A stretch of DNA of 64,000 nt from Acidobacteria bacterium RIFCSPLOWO2_12_FULL_66_21. GTDB lineage: Bacteria; Acidobacteriota; Vicinamibacteria; Vicinamibacterales; 2-12-FULL-66-21. The position numbers and the translations under genes were made by a program. The notes under the pieces are model-generated. The model was given only the letters and a program-made list of their open reading frames with translations, searched no databases and was not told where the DNA came from. How positions within the stretch are numbered: position 1 is the first letter of the stretch; each line of letters begins with the position of its first letter. Below are positions 15,758 to 24,014 of this stretch, one piece after another. The stretch spans positions 1-64,000 of the forward strand of contig MELC01000079.1 of assembly GCA_001767455.1 (NCBI GenBank), in the 5' to 3' direction.

Positions 15758-16132
15758 TCAGCCGCGGTAGCCGGTTCCGGCGCCCGTCATCGAGCCGGTG
15801 TTCGTGGTGCCCGGGGTCCCCGTGGTGCCCGGACCCGTCGTGTCCGTGGTGCTCCCGTCGCCGCCGCCGATGACACTCGAGCGCGCGCGATCGTAGGCCT
15901 CACGGCCGCGATCCACCAGATGGCTGACCTTGTCGGTCGCCTGCGCGTAGGTATCGCCCGCCGTTGTCTTCAGGCGTCCTGCCTGCTCCGACAACTGGTT
16001 GCGCAGCTCCGTCCCGGCTTTCGGCGCGAACAGCATGCCGAGCCCCGCGCCGAGCACCGTGCCGGCCAGCAGCCCCATCAGGAACGATCCCCCACCCTCT
16101 TCGCGCTCCACTCGATCGTATTCGTACGCCAT
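15758..16132 (-). CDS. YtxH-domain membrane-anchored protein
   Basis: The 124-residue product has a polar start (MAYEYDRVEREEGGG), a glycine-zipper membrane segment (LMGLLAGTVLGAGLGMLFAP) ending in the YtxH hallmark FAPKAGTELR, an amphipathic helix to about residue 80, and a disordered Thr/Gly-rich tail (GSTTDTTGPGTTGTPGTT). YtxH proteins are often stress-induced and membrane-anchored; their function is unclear. It belongs to the minus-strand envelope cluster. Confidence 0.85.
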   Translation of the reverse strand: MAYEYDRVEREEGGGSFLMGLLAGTVLGAGLGMLFAPKAGTELRNQLSEQAGRLKTTAGDTYAQATDKVSHLVDRGREAYDRARSSVIGGGDGSTTDTTGPGTTGTPGTTNTGSMTGAGTGYRG

Positions 16133-16183
16133 GCCGCCCCCTCCTTCAACTATGGTTCGTCCGGCCCCAGGACCGGCGTTTCG

Positions 16184-16606
16184 TCAGACGCGACTCTCCG
16201 CCGTGTCGCGCGGCCCGTGCCGCCCTTCACTGCCAAGCACCGAGATGATCGCCGCGCGCACGCCGCGCGCGATCCCGACCGCCTGGTTCACCTTGTCGGC
16301 GACCGTGTCCTTCACACGCCCCGCCGTCTCGTCCACGCGCTCCATCGTGCCCGAGATGGCATGATCGACCCGCGCGGTCTGCTGGCTCACGCGCGCGGTG
16401 ACGGCCTTCACGTCCACGAGGATCGCGTCCACCTTCTCGCGCAACGGCGCGATCTGGCGTGCCTCGAGGTCGGAAACGAGCTGCATCACCCGGCGATACA
16501 CCACGAACCCGCCGATGCCCATGCCGATGAGCAACAGCGCTTCCAGCACGCTGACGCCCGCCATGACGGCGAGCAGCACGTTGGTCGTCTCGAGATTGGC
16601 GTCCAT
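16184..16606 (-). CDS. DUF948-like membrane-anchored coiled-coil protein
   Basis: The 140-residue product has one N-terminal membrane segment (VLLAVMAGVSVLEALLLIGM continuing to VVYRR), then a long heptad-rich helix (LREKVDAILVDVKAVTARVS, VDHAISGTMERVDETAGRVK) and a polar end. The layout matches DUF948 general-stress proteins, although exact family membership needs a search. It sits 6 bp downstream of the 82-aa gene and 51 bp upstream of the YtxH gene. Confidence 0.75.
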   Translation of the reverse strand: MDANLETTNVLLAVMAGVSVLEALLLIGMGIGGFVVYRRVMQLVSDLEARQIAPLREKVDAILVDVKAVTARVSQQTARVDHAISGTMERVDETAGRVKDTVADKVNQAVGIARGVRAAIISVLGSEGRHGPRDTAESRV

Positions 16607-16612
16607 GGTTCG

Positions 16613-16861
16613 CTACGCCGACCAGCGGCCGCCCTGCGTTCCGGCGATGTCGTTCAGCGAGCGCCAGCCTTCATTGGCAGCCGTGCGCGCCTTCTCGACC
16701 GTCCCGCGCACCTGCGTCAACTCCTTCATGAAGTCGTCCAGTTTCGGCTCGATCTGATCGCGTACACGCCGACCGCTCTGCGTCATGTACAGCCACCCCC
16801 ACGCGCCCCCGACGACGGCGCCGATGAATGTCGCAAGCAGTACTCGCGATCGCTCGTCCAC
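16613..16861 (-). CDS. Small YtxH-like membrane protein (82 aa)
   Basis: The product has a short glycine-rich membrane segment (LLATFIGAVVGGAWGWLYM) followed by TQSGRRVRDQIEPKLDDFMK and an amphipathic helix. The layout mirrors the larger YtxH protein two genes downstream. GTG 16861 is the start. It is the first of three consecutive genes for single-span proteins with cytoplasmic or periplasmic helices, which may act together in envelope spacing or stress. Confidence 0.7.
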   Translation of the reverse strand: MDERSRVLLATFIGAVVGGAWGWLYMTQSGRRVRDQIEPKLDDFMKELTQVRGTVEKARTAANEGWRSLNDIAGTQGGRWSA

Positions 16862-16941
16862 GTCTGCCTCCTTGGTCGTCTCGGACGCCCTGCGCGCGCC
16901 CGTACTCAGGATCCATCAATCAAACCACGTGCCACGGCCGT

Positions 16942-18285
16942 TCACGACACCGACCGCGGCACGAACATCGTAAGTGCCACGCCATCCCAGCGTTTGCCCG
17001 TCGGACTGTCGTCCGCCTCCGCCCCCATCGACATAATCGCGACGAAATCCGGGTCGAGGCCGTACTTCCCTACGACATAGTCCCGCACGAGTTCCGCGCG
17101 GCGCCGGCTGGACAGGAACCGCACGTCACCGGTATCCGCCTCAGCATAGCCTTCTATGACGAACGGACTCGTCTTTGGGTATTTGACAAACGCCGCCATG
17201 GCCGCGTCCAGCCGCAGCCGCCCATCGTCGGTCAGCTGCTCCTGACCGTCCGCGTCTTTGGCGAACAGGACCGGCGCCCCGGCCCAGATGCGGAGCGGGC
17301 GTCGATCGCCCGATGCAAGGGCACCCTCGCGGTATTGCTGCACGCTGACATCGCTCAGGTCGAAGTAGCCCCGGCGGTTGAAAAAGCCGCGGAAAAAGAA
17401 GCTCCGCTTCAACGCTTCGGTGTTCTCGGCGAGATCGGACATCGCCTCCCGCGCCGAGGTCAGCGTCTGCTGGAGGTTGCCGGCGAGCCCCTTCATCGGG
17501 CCGCTGTCGCCGCGGAAGTCGGCGACCGCCCCCTTTGCCTGTTCGCTGGCTTCCCGGAGGTTCGCGACGGCCTTTTCCGCCTGCGACACGATGTTGCGGG
17601 CGCTCACATACAGCGCATCGTCGTTCAACAGCTTGCCGACACTGCCGCGCCCCTGCCGTACGCCGGCGACGATCGCAGTCAGGTTATCGGTCGCTTTCCT
17701 GCTCGATTCAGTGATGGCCCGCACGTCCTTCCCCACATCCGCGATCAGCACCTGCGCGCCGTCGGCCGTGTCGGTAATCGACGACACCGCCTCGTCGACG
17801 CCACCCTTCACCTCGGTGATGGTCGCCGTGATCAGGTCGATCGCCTCGTTCATCTTGTTCAGCATGTCGGCGAGGTCGAAGGGCTCGCGGCTCTGGATGG
17901 TCCCCTTGGGCGGAACCTCGGGCGAGCCTTCGGACCCGGCTTCAACCTGAACGAACTTGTTGCCGACGAGGCCGTCGTTCTGGATCGAGGCGACGGAATC
18001 GACCCGGATGAGCGGGTGAAGGTCCTCGCGGACCCGGAGCTTGAGCCGGAACTTCCCCGTCGGCCCCGTCGGAACGTGAATCTCCTCGACCTCCCCGGCG
18101 TCCATGCCAGCCACGCGCACCTTGCCGCCGTTCTCCAGACCGGAGACGCGCGAGAACTCCGCGTACAACTCGAAGGTGTCGGTGAACAGCATCCGGCGGT
18201 CCCCGATCAGGAACAGTCCGACCGCGAACAGCAGCAGGCCGCCCACCACGAACGCGCCGACAATCGGAAGGCGATTCTTTGACAT
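16942..18285 (-). CDS. MlaD (MCE domain) fused to an OmpA-like domain
   Basis: The 447-residue protein has one membrane anchor (LPIVGAFVVGGLLLFAVGLF, residues 6-25), an MCE/MlaD domain at about 35-115 (FELYAEFSRVSGLENGGKVR, VAGMDAGEVEEI), a long alpha-helical region to about 305 as in tube- or needle-forming MCE proteins, and a C-terminal OmpA-like peptidoglycan-binding domain at about 320-447 (FVIEGYAEADTGDVRFLSSR then RAELVRDYV). MCE proteins carry lipid between membranes with MlaE and MlaF. The fusion suggests that the lipid tunnel is tied to the cell wall. It lies 130 bp after mlaF, separated by a heptad array. Confidence 0.88.
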   Translation of the reverse strand: MSKNRLPIVGAFVVGGLLLFAVGLFLIGDRRMLFTDTFELYAEFSRVSGLENGGKVRVAGMDAGEVEEIHVPTGPTGKFRLKLRVREDLHPLIRVDSVASIQNDGLVGNKFVQVEAGSEGSPEVPPKGTIQSREPFDLADMLNKMNEAIDLITATITEVKGGVDEAVSSITDTADGAQVLIADVGKDVRAITESSRKATDNLTAIVAGVRQGRGSVGKLLNDDALYVSARNIVSQAEKAVANLREASEQAKGAVADFRGDSGPMKGLAGNLQQTLTSAREAMSDLAENTEALKRSFFFRGFFNRRGYFDLSDVSVQQYREGALASGDRRPLRIWAGAPVLFAKDADGQEQLTDDGRLRLDAAMAAFVKYPKTSPFVIEGYAEADTGDVRFLSSRRRAELVRDYVVGKYGLDPDFVAIMSMGAEADDSPTGKRWDGVALTMFVPRSVS

Positions 18286-18297
18286 CAGCTATCAGTT

Positions 18298-18415
18298 GTC
18301 AGTTCCCAGTTTCCAGTTTCCAGCTTCCAGTACCCTGCCTGCTGCCTGCTGCCCGCTGTCTGCTGCCTGCTGCCTGCTGCCTGCTGCCTGCTGCCTACTG
18401 CCTGCTGCCAACTGT
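18298..18415. repeat. Heptanucleotide array (CAGTTTC then CCTGCTG)
   Basis: About five units of CAGTTTC/CAGCTTC are followed by about eleven units of CCTGCTG with few variants. The array lies inside the mla gene cluster, between mlaF and the mlaD fusion, and stays intergenic. Confidence 0.85.
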
Positions 18416-19207
18416 TCAACCTGCGTGCTGCGACGCCATGAAGGCGCGCACGAGTTCGTTGGTGCTGCGGTCGAAATCGGCGGCGGATCCGCGCGCGACG
18501 ATCCGTCCTTCGTGCAGCATCACGAGGGAGTCGCCGAGCCGGCGCGCGCTCGGGATGTTGTGGGTGACGACCACGAGCGTCGCGCCCCCGCTGCGCTTCA
18601 GGCCGAGCAGCAGGTCGTCGATTTCGTCGGCGGTGATCGGATCGAGCCCCGCACTGGGCTCGTCGACCAGGATGAGGTCCGGATCCAGGGCCAGCGCGCG
18701 CGCCAGGCCGGCGCGCTTGCGCATGCCGCCCGAGAGGTCGGCCGGCATCTTGTCGTATTCCTTGTCGAGTCCGACCGCCGCGAGCTTGTCCCCGGCTCTC
18801 TGGCGAATCTCGGGCTCGCCAAGCCGCGTGTGGCGCCGCAGCGGAAACGCCACGTTCTCGCCGACCGAGATGGAGTCGAACAGGGCGGCGTTCTGGAACA
18901 GAAAACCGATCCTGCGCCTGACGCGCGACAGCTCCGGACCGTCGAGTGCGCTGATCTCGTCGTCGCCGACGAACACCCGGCCGCGATCGGGGCGGGCCAG
19001 GCCGATGATGTGCCTGAGCGTCACGCTCTTCCCCGTGCCGCTGCGCCCGAGGATCACGAATCCGCGGCCCGCCGGCACCTCGAACGACACGTCGTCGAGC
19101 ACGCGGCGGCCCGCGAACTCCTTCGTCACCCCGTCCAGGCGCACCGCGATCGCGGGCGGCGCGGCCGGGCGCGCGGACGTCTCGCAGGCTTCGAGGGTCT
19201 CGGTCAA
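18416..19207 (-). CDS. mlaF: MlaF-type ABC ATPase, phospholipid transport
   Basis: The 263-residue ATPase has Walker A LGRSGTGKS, Q-loop FLFQNAALFDSI, signature LSGGMRKRAGLARAL, Walker B LILVDEPSAGLDPI and H-loop VVVTHNI. The RSGTGKSV and LSGGMRKR forms are typical of MlaF/Mkl ATPases that power MCE systems. The start is an unusual TTG at 19207, which overlaps the mlaE stop (TTGA). No ATG, and no other start that keeps the N-terminal strand, is available, so coupling is inferred. Confidence 0.92.
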   Translation of the reverse strand: MTETLEACETSARPAAPPAIAVRLDGVTKEFAGRRVLDDVSFEVPAGRGFVILGRSGTGKSVTLRHIIGLARPDRGRVFVGDDEISALDGPELSRVRRRIGFLFQNAALFDSISVGENVAFPLRRHTRLGEPEIRQRAGDKLAAVGLDKEYDKMPADLSGGMRKRAGLARALALDPDLILVDEPSAGLDPITADEIDDLLLGLKRSGGATLVVVTHNIPSARRLGDSLVMLHEGRIVARGSAADFDRSTNELVRAFMASQHAG

Positions 19208-19989
19208 CCCGCAACCTCCGGAAAGATGAAGAAAATCAGACGGACCAGAATCACGTTCGACACGATGATGAGCATCGACGAGAGCACGACCGCCCGCGTC
19301 GAAGCGCGGCCGACTCCCTCCGTCCCCGAGGTCGTCGTGAATCCAAGATAGGACGACATGGTCGCAATGATGAAGCCGAAGACCATCGTCTTGATGGTGG
19401 CCGGCACGTAGTCGGTCATGTCGATCAGCGTGAACGCGCTGGTGAAGTAGAGCGACAGAGACATCCCGGTCGCCGCGGTCTCGGCGAGATAGCCGCCGAT
19501 CATGCCGGCGAAGTTCATGATGGTCGTGAGGATGGGCAGCGCGATGACGCACGCGACGACCCGGGTGACGACGAGGTAGCGGAACGAATCCACGGCCGTG
19601 GCTTCGAGCGCGTCGATCTGTTCGGTGACTTTCATCGCCCCCAGCTCGGCGCCGATCCCGGCGCCGATCCGGCCCGACAGCAGCAGCGCCGCCGTCAGCG
19701 GCCCGGTCTCGCGGACCAGCGCGATGGCCAGCCCTGCCGGAATCATCGCCTCGGCGCCGAAGCGTTCGAGCGACGCCCGCGTGTGCATGGACAACACGAC
19801 GCCGACGGCGAGCCCGGAGATGGCGACGAGCGGCGCGGATCGGACACCGAGCTCGTAGAGCTGGCGCACGGTCTCACGGAATTCGAACGGCGGCAGGACG
19901 CTCTCGCGGACGGCCTTCAAGGCGAAGAGCCACACCTCACCAACGGTGGCAAGCGCTGCAGTAGCCGCCGGCGCGGCGCGGTCGAGCAT
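19204..19989 (-). CDS. mlaE: MlaE-type permease, phospholipid transport
   Basis: The 261-residue inner-membrane protein has the MlaE pattern: a polar amphipathic start, about five membrane segments, VRETGPLTAALLLSGRIGAG and AELGAMKVTEQIDALEATAV near the middle, and the C-terminal VFGFIIATMSSYLGFTTTSG then GVGRASTRAVV. With MlaF and the MlaD fusion it should move phospholipids between inner and outer membranes. MlaB and MlaC genes are not in this cluster. It lies downstream of a sigma-54 activator gene, separated by an inverted heptad array. Confidence 0.94.
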   Translation of the reverse strand: MLDRAAPAATAALATVGEVWLFALKAVRESVLPPFEFRETVRQLYELGVRSAPLVAISGLAVGVVLSMHTRASLERFGAEAMIPAGLAIALVRETGPLTAALLLSGRIGAGIGAELGAMKVTEQIDALEATAVDSFRYLVVTRVVACVIALPILTTIMNFAGMIGGYLAETAATGMSLSLYFTSAFTLIDMTDYVPATIKTMVFGFIIATMSSYLGFTTTSGTEGVGRASTRAVVLSSMLIIVSNVILVRLIFFIFPEVAG

Positions 19990-20021
19990 TCAGTCCGCTG
20001 AGCTGCAAGGGACGGGCCGAC

Positions 20022-20125
20022 CCAACGCCCAACTTCCAACTCCCAACTCCCAACTCCCAATCCCCAATTCAGGAACGTTGGGGGTTGGTAGTTGGGCGTT
20101 GGGCGTTGGGAATTGGGAGTTGACA
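20022..20125. repeat. Inverted heptanucleotide array (CCCAACT / GTTGGGC)
   Basis: Seven units of the CCCAACT type are followed after a short spacer by seven units of the complementary GTTGGGC type. Together they can form a long hairpin between the regulator stop and the mlaE start. It could terminate the regulator transcript. Confidence 0.85.
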
Positions 20126-20128
20126 GCG

Positions 20129-21529
20129 TCAGACCGGCGTGGCCCGTCGGACGCCGGCCTTGCTCCCGTCCTGGATCTCGTGCTTCTTCATCTTGCTGTA
20201 CAGCGTCGGCCGGTACAGCCCGAGGATCTGCGCCGCCTCCTGCTTGTTCCAGTTCGTCCGCTGGAGCGTCTGCAGGATGGCCATCTTCTCGATTTCAGCC
20301 AGAGTGCGGTGCGGCGGGATCACGAACTCCGTCGTCGTCGCGCTCTCGCTGCGCAGCGATTCCGGCAGGTCCGTGACCGTGATCTCCGCTCCCTTGGCGA
20401 CAAGCACGCCGCGCTCGATCACGTTCTCGAGCTCGCGGACGTTGCCAGGCCAGCGGTGCCGGATGAGGACGTGGTAGGCCGCCGGCGCAATCGACTTGAC
20501 GTTGCGCTGGTGCCGCTGCCGGTACTTTTCGAGGAAGTGCTCGCACAGGAGCGGAATGTCCTCGGTCCGCTCGCGCAGCGGCGGCACGCGCAAGGTGATG
20601 GTGTTGATGCGGAAGTAGAGATCCTCGCGCAGCTTGCCGTCACGCAGCGCCGCATCCAGATCGATGTTCGTGGCGCAAATCAGCCGGAAGTCGACCCGCA
20701 CGATCCGGTCGCTGCCGATCGGCCGGTACTCGCGCTCCTGGAGGACGCGCAGCAGCTTCGTCTGCAGGTACGGGGGCATCTCGCCAATCTCATCCAGAAG
20801 GAGCGAGCCTCCCTCCGACATCTCGAAGAGTCCCTCCTTGTCCGTCTGCGCCCCGGTGAAGGCCCCCTTTTTGTAGCCGAACAGCTCCGACTCAATCAGG
20901 TCCTTGGGGATCGCCGCGCAGTTGATCTTGATGAAGGGCCCTTTCGCGCGCTTGCTGTTGTAGTGCAGCGCGTTGGCGATCAGCTCCTTGCCGGTGCCGT
21001 TCTCTCCCTGGATGAGGATGTTCGCGTCGCTGCCGGCCACGCTCTCGACCAGCTCGAGCACCTCGTGCATCTTCTTGCTCTTGCCGATGATGTTGCCGAA
21101 GCGGAACTGCCCTTCCAGCTTCTGCTTGAGGAGGAGGTTCTCGCCGACCAGGTCGCGCCGCTCGATCGCGCGCTCGAGCATCGCCAGCAGCGTGTCCGGC
21201 TCGATCGGCTTCTCCACGAAGCTGTGCGCGCCCGCTTTCATCGCCTCCACGGCTTTCGGCACGCTGCCATGCCCCGTGATGACGATCACTTCGGTGTCGG
21301 CGTGGATCTGCTTGAACTTGCGCAGCAGCTCGAGGCCGTCGGCATCCGGCAGCATCATGTCGGTGACGACCACGTCGGGCTTCCAGGTCTTGAAGATCTC
21401 CTCGCCGCGGGTGCCGATCATCGCGGTGCGGACCTCATAGCCCTCGTGCTCGAGCAGGATCTTGAGCCACTCGATCATCGACGGCTCGTCGTCGATCGCG
21501 AGCACCCGGTTCTTCTTCTTCGTCGTCAT
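20129..21529 (-). CDS. NtrC-type sigma-54-dependent response regulator
   Basis: In the 466-residue product the receiver is residues 1-125 (AIDDEPS, phospho-acceptor D57 in VVVTDMMLP, K in FVEKPIEP). An AAA+ central domain spans about 145-385, with Walker A GENGTGKE, the sigma-54 contact GAFTGA, LLLDEIGEMP, and the arginine-finger region RWPGNVRELENV. A Fis-type helix-turn-helix ends the protein (LQRTNWNKQEAAQILGLYRP then TLYSKMKKH). It should activate sigma-54 promoters when phosphorylated. Start ATG 21529 follows GAGGGC; an ATG at 21544 has no ribosome site. No kinase is adjacent, so the signal and targets are unknown. Confidence 0.95.
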   Translation of the reverse strand: MTTKKKNRVLAIDDEPSMIEWLKILLEHEGYEVRTAMIGTRGEEIFKTWKPDVVVTDMMLPDADGLELLRKFKQIHADTEVIVITGHGSVPKAVEAMKAGAHSFVEKPIEPDTLLAMLERAIERRDLVGENLLLKQKLEGQFRFGNIIGKSKKMHEVLELVESVAGSDANILIQGENGTGKELIANALHYNSKRAKGPFIKINCAAIPKDLIESELFGYKKGAFTGAQTDKEGLFEMSEGGSLLLDEIGEMPPYLQTKLLRVLQEREYRPIGSDRIVRVDFRLICATNIDLDAALRDGKLREDLYFRINTITLRVPPLRERTEDIPLLCEHFLEKYRQRHQRNVKSIAPAAYHVLIRHRWPGNVRELENVIERGVLVAKGAEITVTDLPESLRSESATTTEFVIPPHRTLAEIEKMAILQTLQRTNWNKQEAAQILGLYRPTLYSKMKKHEIQDGSKAGVRRATPV

Positions 21530-21827
21530 GCTGCCCTCATCCATGAGCCGCCGCTAGAGACGATACACCAGCGCAGTCAACAGGCACGAGAAATTATACA
21601 CAATCAGTCAATAGCGTCCATATACCGACATATGTTCGGAACGCCTACACAGAGGAACTGCTGACGGCTGAGCCGCTTAGGGGCCGGAGATCCGGAGGAA
21701 ACGGAGCTCACGGGCCTCACACGGAGACACGGAGGTCACGGAGACGCGCGGCGCAACACAGACCGCGGCTGTGGTCCGGCCGCGGCGCCGGCCTTCGGCA
21801 GCCTTCGGCCGGCGTCGGAGGAGCTCC

Positions 21828-21887
21828 GAGATCCGCAGATGCAAACACGCGACGCGCGGTTCTGGCGTGCTTGCGTCTGCGGATCTC
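21828..21887. repeat. Dispersed stem-loop, copy A (23-bp arms)
   Basis: The left arm at 21828-21850 starts GAGATCCGCAGATGC and pairs with the right arm at 21865-21887 ending GCGGATCTC, at 21 of 23 positions by Watson-Crick, with a 14-nt loop. Copy B at 59284-59340 has the same arms with changes that mostly keep pairing. Both copies sit inside CACGGAG/CTCCGTG flanks. Confidence 0.85.
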
Positions 21888-22047
21888 GGGGCACCTCTCG
21901 CGCGAAGCGCGGCCGCGGCCGGGCCCTGCTCCGCGCGTCTCCGCGAACCCCGTGACTCCGTGTGAACCACTCCCTCCCCTTCTCTGCTCCTCCTGTTGGC
22001 CGTTACAAAGGGAGCCTCCCCTTCTCTCCTCCTCCTGTTTGAACAGC

Positions 22048-22053
22048 TATAAT
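22048..22053 (+). promoter_or_regulatory. -10 box of the liu operon (TATAAT)
   Basis: TATAAT ends 6 nt before the ATG at 22060, so the operon transcript would be leaderless or nearly so. No ribosome site precedes this ATG. Confidence 0.5.
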
Positions 22054-22059
22054 CCCGAC

Positions 22060-22338
22060 ATGACGGAACCGATCCGACGTGCGCCGGACCGACCGAACGG
22101 TCCCGCGCCCTCCCCGTCCGCGTCGCGCCGCGGCTGCCCCGACGATTCAGACAAGGCGCGGCCGGAATGGAGCCGGCGGCGCCGCGCCGGCGCAATGGAG
22201 GCCGCCAGTCGGGGTGCAGGGGGCCCCGACGATTCAGGCAAGGTCCTTTGCGAGCGCTGCGGCGCCGAGATGTTCCGGATGCACGCCGTCTGGCGCTGCC
22301 CCGCCTGCCGCTTCAAGACCGACTGCTGCGGCTGGTGA
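22060..22338 (+). CDS. Zinc-ribbon protein heading the carboxylase operon
   Basis: In the 92-residue product the first 60 residues are Arg/Pro/Ser-rich and probably disordered. The C-terminus is a four-cysteine ribbon with the spacing CERCGAEMF...[15 protein letters not shown]. It ends 8 bp before the acyl-CoA carboxylase gene, in the same direction. The ribbon suggests zinc binding and perhaps contact with the carboxyltransferase, where some AccD-type subunits carry their own ribbon. No enzyme function is seen. The ATG at 22060 follows a TATAAT box. Confidence 0.65.
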   Translation: MTEPIRRAPDRPNGPAPSPSASRRGCPDDSDKARPEWSRRRRAGAMEAASRGAGGPDDSGKVLCERCGAEMFRMHAVWRCPACRFKTDCCGW

Positions 22339-22346
22339 CAGGGCAG

Positions 22347-23954
22347 ATGCTCCCGCTCGAGACCCACATCGACCGCCGCTCGGAGCTCTTTCGCTCGAAT
22401 CACGAACGCATGACCGCGCTCGTGGCCGAGCTGACGGAACGAACCGCGGCCGTTCGCGAGGGTGGAGGTCCGAAATACGTCGAACGGCATCGCGAACAAG
22501 GAAAGCTGCCGGTCCGCGAGCGCATTCCACTGCTGCTCGACGACGGATCGCCGCTGCTCGAGCTGTCGCCGCTCGCCGCGTGGGGCTTGTACAACAACGA
22601 AGCGCCTTCAGCCGGGATCGTGACCGGCGTCGGGCGTGTGTCGGGCCGCGAAGTCATGATCGTGGCGAACGACGCGACAGTCAAAGGGGGTTCGTACCTG
22701 CCGGTGACGGTCAAGAAGCACGTGCGCGCCCAGCAGGTGGCCCTCGAGAACCGCCTGCCGTGTGTGTACCTCGTGGATTCGGGGGGCGCGTTCCTGCCGC
22801 TGCAGGCGGAGGTCTTTCCCGATCGCGAACACTTCGGCCGCATCTTCTACAACCAGGCGCGCATGTCCGCCGAGCGCATTCCGCAGATTGCCGTGGTCAT
22901 GGGCTCGTGCACGGCCGGCGGCGCCTACGTGCCCGCGATGTCCGATGAAACGGTGATCGTGAAGGGCACCGGCACGATTTTCCTGGGCGGGCCACCGCTG
23001 GTGAAAGCGGCAACCGGCGAGGAGGTCACCGCGGAAGAACTCGGCGGCGCGGATGTGCACACTCGGTTGTCCGGAGTCGCCGATTACTTCGCCGAAGACG
23101 ACGAGCACGCCATCCAGCTCGCGCGAACGATCGTCAGCACACTCAACACCGTCAAGCGGCTTCCGGCCGACGTGACCACGCCGGAGGAGCCGCACTACGA
23201 TCCGCAGGAAATCTACGGCGTCGTCAACCACGACACCCGCAAGCCGTACGAAGTGCGCGAGATCCTGGCGCGGATCGTCGACGGGTCGCGTTTCGACGAG
23301 TTCAAGGAGCGGTACGGCACGACCCTCGTCACCGGGTTCGCCCGGCTGCACGGGTTCCTGGTCGGGGTCATCGCCAACAACGGGGTGCTGTTCTCGGAGT
23401 CGGCGCTCAAGGCCACGCACTTCATCGAGCTCTGCAACCTGCGCGGCGTGCCGCTCATCTTTCTCCAGAACATCACTGGCTTCATGGTGGGACGCGAGTA
23501 CGAACGGGGCGGCATCGCGAAGGACGGCGCCAAGATGGTGCATGCGGTCGCCAACTCCGTCGTCCCCAAATTCACGGTGATCATCGGCGGCTCGTTCGGC
23601 GCGGGCAACTACGGCATGTGCGGGCGGGCGTACGAGCCGCGGCTGCTGTGGATGTGGCCCAACGCGCGCATCTCGGTCATGGGCGGGGAACAAGCGGCGG
23701 GCGTGCTGACGACGGTCAAGCGCGACCAGCACGCGCGCCAGGGGCGCGCCATGACGCCGGAGGAGGAGGAGGCGATCCGCGCGCCCATTCTCGAGAAGTA
23801 CGATCGCGAAGGATCTCCGTACTATTCGACGGCGCGCCTGTGGGACGATGGGATCCTGGATCCCGCGGCGACGCGCCAGGCGCTGGCGCTCGGGTTGTCG
23901 GCCGCCTTCAACGCGCCGATACCGGACCCGAAGTTCGGCGTCTTCAGGATGTAG
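22347..23954 (+). CDS. Methylcrotonyl-CoA carboxylase, carboxyltransferase (beta) subunit
   Basis: The 535-residue length is that of MCC beta. Family features include [57 protein letters not shown], the oxyanion and CoA regions [18 protein letters not shown] and [17 protein letters not shown], and the C-terminal half [28 protein letters not shown] and [13 protein letters not shown]. It transfers carboxylate from biotin to 3-methylcrotonyl-CoA in leucine degradation. The substrate is inferred from its neighbours (hydratase, HMG-CoA lyase); propionyl-CoA carboxylase is the main alternative. ATG 22347 lies just after the zinc-ribbon gene. Confidence 0.9.
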   Translation: MLPLETHIDRRSELFRSNHERMTALVAELTERTAAVREGGGPKYVERHREQGKLPVRERIPLLLDDGSPLLELSPLAAWGLYNNEAPSAGIVTGVGRVSGREVMIVANDATVKGGSYLPVTVKKHVRAQQVALENRLPCVYLVDSGGAFLPLQAEVFPDREHFGRIFYNQARMSAERIPQIAVVMGSCTAGGAYVPAMSDETVIVKGTGTIFLGGPPLVKAATGEEVTAEELGGADVHTRLSGVADYFAEDDEHAIQLARTIVSTLNTVKRLPADVTTPEEPHYDPQEIYGVVNHDTRKPYEVREILARIVDGSRFDEFKERYGTTLVTGFARLHGFLVGVIANNGVLFSESALKATHFIELCNLRGVPLIFLQNITGFMVGREYERGGIAKDGAKMVHAVANSVVPKFTVIIGGSFGAGNYGMCGRAYEPRLLWMWPNARISVMGGEQAAGVLTTVKRDQHARQGRAMTPEEEEAIRAPILEKYDREGSPYYSTARLWDDGILDPAATRQALALGLSAAFNAPIPDPKFGVFRM

Positions 23955-24014
23955 CACGGACTCCCGCGCGCCCGGCCTCGAGGTCGGGCCTGCGGTGACT
24001 CAAACAGCCACTTC

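Larger units (their letters stand above)
21545..22059. other. 515-bp divergent gap: AT-rich stretch and CACGGAG repeat complex
   Basis: 21570-21640 is AT-rich for this genome and includes ACATATGT inside a near-palindrome (CCGACATATGTTCGG at about 21627), a possible operator or promoter for the regulator gene. 21700-21970 holds heptad-like CACGGAG units, a 23-bp-arm stem-loop and complementary CTCCGTG units. At 21980-22040 the sequence CTCCCCTTCTCTGCTCCTCC is repeated nearly exactly. No gene is supported. Confidence 0.5.
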
